NCBI GenBank assembly: GCA_012727965.1
Contig: JAAYFZ010000061.1
Coordinates: 1-11,314 of the forward strand
Reading direction: 5' to 3'
DNA length: 11,314 nucleotides
From: Clostridiaceae bacterium
Lineage (GTDB): Bacteria; Bacillota; Clostridia; Saccharofermentanales; UBA5734
The translations under genes and the position numbers were made by a program. Below are positions 1-5,693 of this stretch, piece after piece; position 1 is the stretch's first letter; each line of letters begins with the position of its first letter. The notes below the pieces were generated by a model. It was not told where the DNA came from. It saw only the letters and a program-made list of their open reading frames with translations, and did not search any database.

Positions 1-222
1 GAGTCGATCATAGTCAAACTTGCTAAGTGATTCTATGACTTCAGGTGCAGGCGGGTAAGGATTCTCATTGGTATTCAACTTAATCAGTTTACGTCCACGC
101 GGCTGCTCCCCTGGAACATACGGTATCAGAGATGCTGTTTTACGATTCCAGAAACGTTCAGCAGAAGAAACTGTATCTGCAGTTTTCTGATTAGCAGCTG
201 TTTCTACCTCACTATTTGCCAT
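1..222 (-). CDS. hisC: Histidinol-phosphate aminotransferase HisC, 5' part only
   Basis: Only the first 74 codons are in the window; the gene runs off at base 1. HisC is a cytoplasmic PLP-dependent class I/II aminotransferase that makes L-histidinol phosphate from imidazole-acetol phosphate and glutamate. The fragment contains the family's N-terminal signature, IPYVPGEQPRGRKLIKLN followed by TNENPYPPAPEV, where the NENPYPP segment lines the substrate site. The catalytic lysine lies beyond the window. The ATG at 222 is preceded by GGAGG, which is formed by the last two glycine codons of hisD, 6 nt upstream. About 25 polar residues precede the usual family start near FWNRKTASLIPY, and there is no internal Met, GTG or TTG start with a better ribosome site in view, so a short N-terminal extension seems real. 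It is the fourth gene of the his operon. The assignment is firm despite truncation. Confidence 0.93.
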   Translation of the reverse strand, partial: MANSEVETAANQKTADTVSSAERFWNRKTASLIPYVPGEQPRGRKLIKLNTNENPYPPAPEVIESLSKFDYDRL

Positions 223-228
223 CTATAC

Positions 229-1548
229 TTATCCTCCATATTTGTTTTTACCGAATCTTACTCTGATAGCATCAGCATGTGCAGGCAGTTGCTCTGCATC
301 TGCAAAAGTTGCCACTTGCTGCCAGCAAGCAGCCAGATCATCATATGAATAGTTTATGACACTGGTCTTCTTGATAAAATCATTCGTATTAAGCGGCGAG
401 AAGAAACGAGCAGTTCCACTTGTAGGCAAAACATGATTCGGGCCTGCAAAATAGTCACCAAGTGGTTCCGGACTGTAATTCCCCAAGAAGATCGCACCTG
501 CATTACGAATTTTCTCCGACCAGAGCTCAGGATCTTCGAGGCAGAGCTCAAGATGCTCAGGCGCAAGCTCATTGACAAAATCAACTGCAGTATCAAGATC
601 CGGTACTATCAGAGCAGCACCGTAATTGCTTAGTGATTTTTCAATTATTTCTCTTCTGGGCATTTTGCTTACACTTATGTCAATAATCTCTGCAACCTTG
701 TCAGCCAGTTCAGAGCTGGTTGTCAGCAACAGACTTGAAGCCAGAGGATCATGTTCGGCTTGTGATAGCAGATCAGCCGCGACATAAGCCGGATCGGCAC
801 TATTGTCAGCAATCACCAGAATCTCGCTCGGACCTGCAAACATGTCTATATCACATTGTCCATAAACGAGTCTCTTGGCTGTGTTGACATAGATATTGCC
901 TGGGCCGCAGATCTTGTCTACAGGAGGGACAGTCTGCGTACCATAGGCCATTGCCGCCACGGCCTGGGCGCCACCTATCCTGTAGATCTCATCTACACCA
1001 GCAATGGCAGCCGCTGCCAATATGACCGGCTCAATACTGCCATCTGGTCCAGGAGGAGTACACATGATAAGCCGGCGTACACCGGCGGCTTTTGCCGGTA
1101 TGGCATTCATCAAAACAGATGACGGCAGTGGAGCACTGCCGCCAGGTACATATATTCCTGCTATTTCCAGTGGTCTATGCCGCAGCAGGGTATAGCCGCC
1201 GCCTGCGGTTTCAAGTCTGATATCTTCCGGCAGCTGTGCCTCATGGAATATTCTGATGTTTTCAGCAGCCTGTCTCATTATCGTCAGCAGTTCGACATCA
1301 AGACCGTCAAGAGCTGCCCCGATCTCACGTTCACTGACTCGAATCTGCCTGGCTTCAAGACGAACCTTGTCAAATTTCTCTGTATAATCAAGAACCGCTT
1401 GATCACCGTCGGTTCTTACTGCAGCAAGAATTTCCTCAACAGAACTGATTACTGCCTGCAGATCCATTTTCCCCCTAAGACCTAGCTTGCGAACCATGTC
1501 CTGAAGTTCATTTCTATCAGTGCGTAAAATCCTAAGCAATTTGTTCAT
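229..1548 (-). CDS. hisD: Histidinol dehydrogenase HisD
   Basis: This 439-residue protein catalyses the last two steps of histidine synthesis, the NAD-dependent four-electron oxidation of L-histidinol to L-histidine through the aldehyde. It is a cytoplasmic zinc enzyme and is full length for the family. Motifs seen: the NAD-site segment CGPGNIYVNTAKR (about 214-226), FAGPSEI (237-243), SQAEHDP with zinc ligands Q263 and H266, the catalytic pair E331-H332 in APEHLEL, LGDYFAGPNHVLPT with zinc ligand D365, and a C-terminal H424 in the PAHADAIR segment. Residue roles are taken from the well-studied E. coli enzyme. The ATG at 1548 lies 4 nt after the hisG stop, with GGAAGG in the end of hisG as ribosome site. 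Its own stop codon lies 6 nt before hisC. Nothing is unusual about it. Confidence 0.98.
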   Translation of the reverse strand: MNKLLRILRTDRNELQDMVRKLGLRGKMDLQAVISSVEEILAAVRTDGDQAVLDYTEKFDKVRLEARQIRVSEREIGAALDGLDVELLTIMRQAAENIRIFHEAQLPEDIRLETAGGGYTLLRHRPLEIAGIYVPGGSAPLPSSVLMNAIPAKAAGVRRLIMCTPPGPDGSIEPVILAAAAIAGVDEIYRIGGAQAVAAMAYGTQTVPPVDKICGPGNIYVNTAKRLVYGQCDIDMFAGPSEILVIADNSADPAYVAADLLSQAEHDPLASSLLLTTSSELADKVAEIIDISVSKMPRREIIEKSLSNYGAALIVPDLDTAVDFVNELAPEHLELCLEDPELWSEKIRNAGAIFLGNYSPEPLGDYFAGPNHVLPTSGTARFFSPLNTNDFIKKTSVINYSYDDLAACWQQVATFADAEQLPAHADAIRVRFGKNKYGG

Positions 1549-1552
1549 ATTG

Positions 1553-2197
1553 TTATCCTTCCTGCAGCTGGCGTTTAACAGCCTGTATAAGGGGATTGAT
1601 GCTGTCAGCCTTCATCTTCATACTGACTCTGTTTACCACCATGCGTGCACTTATTGGTGCTATGGTTTCCAGGACGGTCAAACCGTTCTCTTCGAGTGTC
1701 CTGCCGCTCTCGACAATGTCTACGATAATATCGGCAAGACCAATCAAAGGTGCAAGTTCAACTGAGCCATTCAGCTTAATGATTTCTACACTCTCACGCT
1801 TTTTGATTTCAAAATACTCCCGGGCTATCCTGGGATATTTCGTACCAATACGTTTGTTGGCAATCGAATCGAGACGCCCTTTCAGCTCATTGGGTCCGCA
1901 GACACACATACGGCAGGCACCGAAGCCAAGATCAATAACCTCATAGAGCTGTCTGCCTTCCTCAAGCAATGTATCTTTACCAACTACTCCAATATCAGCA
2001 GCTCCATACTCAACATAAGTCGGTACATCGGCTGGTTTGGCCATGATAAAACGCATTCCAGTCTGTGGGTCTTCCAAAATAAGCTTGCGTGTTTTCTCTT
2101 TGGCAGCTTCGCAGTTATAGCCAGCCCTCTCCAGCAGTTCTATTGCCTGATCTGCCAGACGTCCTTTGGACAAAGCGATCGTAAGTGTTTTATTCAT
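1553..2197 (-). CDS. hisG: ATP phosphoribosyltransferase catalytic subunit, short form
   Basis: HisG catalyses the first, committed step of histidine synthesis, joining ATP and PRPP to give phosphoribosyl-ATP. At 214 residues it is the short form, lacking the C-terminal ACT-like domain that binds histidine in long HisG (about 290-300 residues). Short forms need HisZ as partner, and hisZ is directly upstream. Visible motifs are the N-terminal LTIALSKGRL, KPADVPTYVEYGAADIG (about 54-70), LGFGACRM (90-97) and the PRPP-binding loop ADIIVDIVESGRTLEENGL (155-173), with D160 and S164-G-R-T. The start ATG (2195-2197) overlaps the hisZ stop in the sequence ATGA, with a GGGGGTG ribosome site inside hisZ. 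This implies translational coupling. Feedback inhibition by histidine is expected through the HisG-HisZ octamer (known for Lactococcus and Thermotoga), not from HisG alone. Confidence 0.98.
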   Translation of the reverse strand: MNKTLTIALSKGRLADQAIELLERAGYNCEAAKEKTRKLILEDPQTGMRFIMAKPADVPTYVEYGAADIGVVGKDTLLEEGRQLYEVIDLGFGACRMCVCGPNELKGRLDSIANKRIGTKYPRIAREYFEIKKRESVEIIKLNGSVELAPLIGLADIIVDIVESGRTLEENGLTVLETIAPISARMVVNRVSMKMKADSINPLIQAVKRQLQEG

Positions 2198-3453
2198 TGA
2201 TGCTTCACCCCCATTGTGAAAAATTGGACATCACCGTCATCTCTCATAAACGCTATCAGCCTGCTGCTTAATCCATCAGCTGCTAAAATCTCTTCTATGC
2301 CACCGGCATAAGCTGTCAGATCGACCTTATCGAGTGCACTGTCCTGTTTGCTCTGACAAATCACTCTCAGACCGCGCTGCCGCCATTCATTACTAACCGC
2401 CAGCGCCTTTTTCCTCATATCCTGTTCATAGACCAACCGGACTGCCGGCTGTAATTTTGTCTCACTTGATCCTTGCCTGCGTAGTGCTGACATTACGAAG
2501 TTAATGCCGATCGAGAAGCCTGTAGCTGCCAGATCCCGACCGAATGCTGCTACAGCTCCGTCATAACGTCCGCCACTAAACAAAGGGAAGCCTAGACCAT
2601 AGGTGAAGCCTTTGAAAATAATGCCAGTATAGTAATTTATGCTTTGGAGCATGCCAAGATCAATTGATATATATGACATCAAATCATAATCATCCAGAAC
2701 ATTTAGAACTGCCTGCAGATTATTCAAAGCTTCGATACAGCCAGGATAGTCAACAAGCCGTTTAAGCTTATCGATCACATCAATATTGCCGTCATGTGAG
2801 GTCATGATTTCAAGAACTGCTCGATCATTCTCGCTCAAACCGAGTCGTCTGATCAGTTCATCCAGAGCTACCGTTTGTCTGGTATCTATCTTAAGCTGAA
2901 GATTTTCGGCATCTTCTTGGCTTAGCTGCCATTCTTCGACTAGCCCTTTGAAGAAGCTGACCTGACCGATCGAAACCTGTATATCGCGTATACCAAGCGA
3001 CTGAGCAGAACCAATCGCAGCGGCTATGATCTCACCATCCGCATCTGGGCTATCAAGACCAAGTAATTCCAGACCACCCTGTGTGAATTCACGCTGTCTG
3101 CCACCGCCTGACTCATTGAATCGGTACATATTCCCTAGATAAGAAAAACGCAGTGGTGGTTCTGCATCGCGACAGACAGTTGCCGCTAATCTCGCAGCAG
3201 GTACAGTGCCGTCATAGCGCAGACAGAGAATTCTGCCCTTATGATCACAAAATTTAAACAGAGTCTCTTGAGGTGTAAACACTTCGGAACCGGCATAGAC
3301 ATCGTAAAACTCGATGCCCGGAGTTTCGATCTCATCATAGCCTCTAGTTAAGAAGTAAGCTCTTAGTTTGCTCTCAAGGCTTCTCTTGACCGCACATTCC
3401 TCAGGTAAGTAATCAATTACACCTTCTGGTGTGTGAAATTGCCATTGTCCCAT
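2194..3453 (-). CDS. hisZ: ATP phosphoribosyltransferase regulatory subunit HisZ
   Basis: HisZ is a catalytically dead relative of histidyl-tRNA synthetase that activates short HisG and carries histidine feedback. The protein is 419 residues from the chosen start. It has the class II core: FHTPEGVIDYLPEE (6-19), a motif 2-like stretch around LGNMYRFNESGGGRQREF (106-123), SINYYTGIIFKGF (271-283) and a motif 3-like ATGFSIGIN (310-318). In true HisRS the third segment reads RGLDYYT and includes the catalytic Arg (R259 in E. coli); here it is QSINYYT, so the Arg is lost, which supports HisZ over HisS. Residues 336-419 resemble a degraded anticodon-binding domain. A longer frame opens with ATG at 3519, but that codon lies 2 nt below the -10 box and so ahead of the expected transcript start. 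ATG 3453 has GGAGGG 4 nt upstream and begins at the family's normal N-terminus. It is the first gene of the his operon and overlaps hisG by 4 nt. Confidence 0.94.
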   Translation of the reverse strand: MGQWQFHTPEGVIDYLPEECAVKRSLESKLRAYFLTRGYDEIETPGIEFYDVYAGSEVFTPQETLFKFCDHKGRILCLRYDGTVPAARLAATVCRDAEPPLRFSYLGNMYRFNESGGGRQREFTQGGLELLGLDSPDADGEIIAAAIGSAQSLGIRDIQVSIGQVSFFKGLVEEWQLSQEDAENLQLKIDTRQTVALDELIRRLGLSENDRAVLEIMTSHDGNIDVIDKLKRLVDYPGCIEALNNLQAVLNVLDDYDLMSYISIDLGMLQSINYYTGIIFKGFTYGLGFPLFSGGRYDGAVAAFGRDLAATGFSIGINFVMSALRRQGSSETKLQPAVRLVYEQDMRKKALAVSNEWRQRGLRVICQSKQDSALDKVDLTAYAGGIEEILAADGLSSRLIAFMRDDGDVQFFTMGVKHQ

Positions 3454-3474
3454 TTTGCCCTCCGCTTCGCCCTT

Positions 3475-3512
3475 GCACTTCACCTTGGTAAAGCGATAAA
3501 GTAATAAAGTGC
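3475..3512 (-). other. Possible hairpins in the his mRNA leader
   Basis: The expected his transcript starts near 3513 and has a leader of about 60 nt. Two mutually exclusive pairings are visible. One joins GCACTT (3507-3512), at the very 5' end, with AAGTGC (3475-3480), 6 bp. The other is an 8-bp hairpin with two G-U pairs, CGCUUUAC-CAAG-GUGAAGUG, covering 3476-3495. They share 3476-3480. Neither is followed by a T-tract, so this is not a terminator-type attenuator. The first would make a 5' end clamp that could stabilise the message. Stability is not computed and function is a guess. Confidence 0.3.
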
Positions 3513-3519
3513 TGCGCAT

Positions 3520-3548
3520 ATTATATCCAGCCTTTTTGCAACTGTCAA
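3520..3548 (-). promoter_or_regulatory. Consensus sigma-A (sigma-70 type) promoter of the his operon
   Basis: On the minus strand TTGACA (3548-3543) and TATAAT (3525-3520) are separated by exactly 17 bp, a perfect match to the housekeeping consensus in both boxes and in spacing. The predicted transcription start is about 7 nt below the -10 box, near 3513. The -35 box begins 9 nt after the T-tract of the V-ATPase terminator. This drives hisZ-hisG-hisD-hisC. Such a strong core promoter suggests that control, if any, is by a repressor or by enzyme feedback and not by an activator. Confidence 0.92.
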
Positions 3549-3569
3549 GTCTTCAGCAAAAATGCAAAA
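3533..3569. promoter_or_regulatory. GCAAAA repeats around the -35 box, possible operator
   Basis: Three copies of a short A-tract motif flank the his -35 box: TTTTTGCA (3533-3540) in the spacer, and GCAAAAA (3556-3562) and TGCAAAA (3563-3569) on the other side. The first and second form an inverted pair of 7-bp arms 16 nt apart, spanning the -35 box. This geometry would suit a repressor site, but two of the copies also form the T-tract of the upstream terminator, so the resemblance may come from that. Low confidence. Confidence 0.2.
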
Positions 3570-3604
3570 GCGCTGCCTGCAGACAAATATTCTGCAGACA
3601 GCAC
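3558..3604 (-). terminator. Intrinsic terminator of the V-ATPase operon
   Basis: Just after the subunit D stop codon the minus strand forms a 14-bp uninterrupted stem (3591-3604 with 3570-3583, two G-U pairs) closing a 7-nt loop AUAUUUG. It is followed at once by TTTTGCATTTTT (3569-3558). This is a textbook rho-independent terminator for minus-strand transcription. The plus-strand side lacks a T-tract, so it is one-directional. It separates the V-ATPase message from the his operon. Confidence 0.93.
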
Positions 3605-3627
3605 TAATTTATGTTATTACTTATTGA

Positions 3628-4311
3628 TTATTCCGGTACAGACGCTGCTGCATCCCTGGCACGAGCCTTCTCGATCGCCTGATTGACGATCATGTCTTTT
3701 ACCTTCATCAATCTTGTTAGATTGCCGCGTTCATTCTCATCCATTTTCATCGTAATGGAACGAATGGCAGTCTGCAGTTCAGGTATCATGACATATTCAA
3801 GCGAGTTAACGCGTCTTCTGGTTTTTTCGATCTCATCCGCAAGCAGCTGAGCTGTCTTCTCAGACTCAGCCAGTTCAATCATGATCGGCAGAGCCTGCTT
3901 CAGAGCGATAACAGCCTGATCAAGTTCGCCGCCTGTTGAGGCCATACCATATGGTAATGTTTCCCTCAGGCCGCTCATCTCGAAGCCTGCAGAAAAAACA
4001 GGCACCTTAACACTCATGATATTCATGGTATCAATATCCAGCGACAGGCTCTCACGGCCTGACATAAGCGCCGATTCAAGAATTGCCGGATCAATTACAG
4101 CCCTCGCCATTACCATCTCCCGATTGGCAGAAGCGAGCAGCATTTCCATCCTTGTTCGCAAAGCTTTGTTAGCCTTAACGATCTCAAGAAATTGCCGCAT
4201 TAATTCATCGCGCTTATCCTTGAGCATTTTGTGACCGCGTCTGGCTGTTACAAGCTGTTTCTTAAGCCTCATCAGCTCCATGCGGTTTGGATTGACTTGA
4301 CGGTTTGCCAT
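3628..4311 (-). CDS. ntpD: V-type ATPase subunit D (central rotor shaft)
   Basis: Subunit D is the long coiled-coil axle that turns inside the A3B3 head and, with F, passes torque to the C-K membrane rotor. The 227-residue protein shows the family's N-terminal signature NPNRMELMRLKKQL (8-21) and GHKMLKDKRDELMR (26-39). It is largely helical, with long charged amphipathic stretches at both ends (about 10-70 and 145-215) and a central, more hydrophobic segment, as expected for an antiparallel coiled coil with a short head. A second family-typical stretch is EIEKTRRRVNSLEYVMIPEL (160-179). The start ATG is 5 nt after the subunit B stop, with GGAAGG at the end of ntpB as ribosome site. It is the last gene of the operon; no small ntpH or ntpJ-like gene follows, only the terminator. 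Length and sequence are ordinary. Confidence 0.97.
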   Translation of the reverse strand: MANRQVNPNRMELMRLKKQLVTARRGHKMLKDKRDELMRQFLEIVKANKALRTRMEMLLASANREMVMARAVIDPAILESALMSGRESLSLDIDTMNIMSVKVPVFSAGFEMSGLRETLPYGMASTGGELDQAVIALKQALPIMIELAESEKTAQLLADEIEKTRRRVNSLEYVMIPELQTAIRSITMKMDENERGNLTRLMKVKDMIVNQAIEKARARDAAASVPE

Positions 4312-4316
4312 CTTGT

Positions 4317-5690
4317 TCAGTCCTTCCCATAATACTGATCTATAAATACATCCTTAACGCGCTTAAGCTCTGTACGCGGGAGCATCGACAGCAGTTTCCA
4401 ACCAGTCGTCAGTGTCTCGACGATCGTTCGATCGGTCTCGAAGCCCTGTGATATATACTCGCTCTCAAAAGCATCAGCAAAAGCCGCATAAATTCTATCA
4501 ACCTCAGAAAGAGCATCTTCACCGAGTATGACCTGAAGTTCTTTGGCATCCTTGCCTCTGGAATAGGCTGCGAAAAGCTGGTTCATGGTATTGGCATGGT
4601 CAGCCCTTGTCTTGCCTTCGCCTATACCTTTGTCCTTCAGACGTGACAATGATGGCATAACATCGATTGGCGGTCTGATACCTTTTCTATAGAGTTCACG
4701 TGAGAGAACTATCTGACCCTCTGTGATATAACCGGTAAGGTCAGGAATCGGGTGTGTTTTATCATCATCAGGCATTGTCAGGATCGGTACAAGCGTAATC
4801 GAACCATCTTTTCCTTCTTGACGTCCTGCTCTCTCATACATCGTCGCAAGGTCAGTATAGAGATATCCTGGATACCCACGACGACCTGGAACTTCTTTTC
4901 GAGCTGCGGAAACTTCACGCAGTGCTTCAGCATAATAAGTAATATCTGTCATGATGACCAGAACATGCATATCAAGCTCAAAAGCAAGATATTCAGCGGC
5001 TGTAAGAGCCATACGAGGAGTAGATATACGCTCGATGGCCGGGTCATTTGCCAGGTTCATGAACATAACTGTACGGTCGATCGCACCAGTGCGGCGGAAA
5101 TCGCTAACGAAATAGTCAGCTTCTTCGAACGTAATACCCATTGCAGCAAAAACAACAGCGAATTTGCCCGAACCGTCGCGGACCTTAGCCTGTCTGGCTA
5201 TCTGCGCAGCAAGCTGTGCGTGCGGCAGTCCTGAACCGGTAAAAATCGGCAGCTTCTGTCCTCTGACGAGGGTATTAAGACCGTCGATTGCTGAGACACC
5301 AGTCTGAATAAATTCATTCGGGTAGTCACGAGCAGCCGGATTCATAGGCTGTCCATTGATATCCAGCATCCTTGTCGGTATGATCTCGGGTCCGCCATCT
5401 ATCGGATGGCCCATACCGTCGAAAACACGACCCAAAACATCAGGCGAAACGGCCAATTCGAGACCTTTTCCCAGGAAACGAACCTTGCTCTTCTCAACAT
5501 TTATACCTAGTGAACTCTCGAACAACTGTACCAGTGCGTCCGTTCCGTTCACTTCCAGAACCTTACAGCGTCTGATCTCGCCACTTGGCAGCTCGATCTC
5601 GCCCAGCTCATCATATTTGACATCGACGACCTGCTGAACAAGCATCAGCGGACCTGCGACTTCTTCTATAGTACGATATTCCTTAGCCAT
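4317..5690 (-). CDS. ntpB: V-type ATPase subunit B (non-catalytic head subunit)
   Basis: Subunit B alternates with A in the hexameric head and completes the nucleotide sites at the A-B interfaces. The protein is 457 residues, normal for the family. It lacks a Walker A loop: the equivalent position reads FTGSGLPHAQ (150-159), the hallmark of V/A-type B subunits. Other landmarks are the N-terminal beta-barrel start YRTIEEVAGPLMLV (5-18), VIMTDITYYAEALREVSAAR (245-264), GRRGYPGYLYTDLATMYERA (269-288) and PSLSRLKDKG (346-355). R350 in the last motif corresponds to the arginine finger (also R350 in E. hirae NtpB) that reaches into the catalytic site of A. The ATG at 5690 is 3 nt after the subunit A stop, with GGGGGTG overlapping the end of ntpA, so the two head subunits are probably translationally coupled, fitting their 3:3 ratio. 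Confidence 0.98.
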   Translation of the reverse strand: MAKEYRTIEEVAGPLMLVQQVVDVKYDELGEIELPSGEIRRCKVLEVNGTDALVQLFESSLGINVEKSKVRFLGKGLELAVSPDVLGRVFDGMGHPIDGGPEIIPTRMLDINGQPMNPAARDYPNEFIQTGVSAIDGLNTLVRGQKLPIFTGSGLPHAQLAAQIARQAKVRDGSGKFAVVFAAMGITFEEADYFVSDFRRTGAIDRTVMFMNLANDPAIERISTPRMALTAAEYLAFELDMHVLVIMTDITYYAEALREVSAARKEVPGRRGYPGYLYTDLATMYERAGRQEGKDGSITLVPILTMPDDDKTHPIPDLTGYITEGQIVLSRELYRKGIRPPIDVMPSLSRLKDKGIGEGKTRADHANTMNQLFAAYSRGKDAKELQVILGEDALSEVDRIYAAFADAFESEYISQGFETDRTIVETLTTGWKLLSMLPRTELKRVKDVFIDQYYGKD

Positions 5691-5693
5691 TAT

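Noticed and set aside
2194..3453. True histidyl-tRNA synthetase (hisS) instead of hisZ
   Set aside because: The HisRS catalytic Arg segment RGLDYYT reads QSINYYT here, and the gene is coupled to a short hisG, which needs HisZ.
3454..3519. Extended hisZ N-terminus from the ATG at 3519
   Set aside because: The codon lies ahead of the predicted transcript start of a perfect promoter, has no ribosome site, and the extra residues do not resemble HisZ.
4752..5234. Plus-strand open frame of 160 codons inside ntpB
   Set aside because: It is antisense to a highly conserved ATPase gene, has no recognisable domain and is explained by the codon pattern of the other strand. The same holds for the other plus-strand frames in the window.
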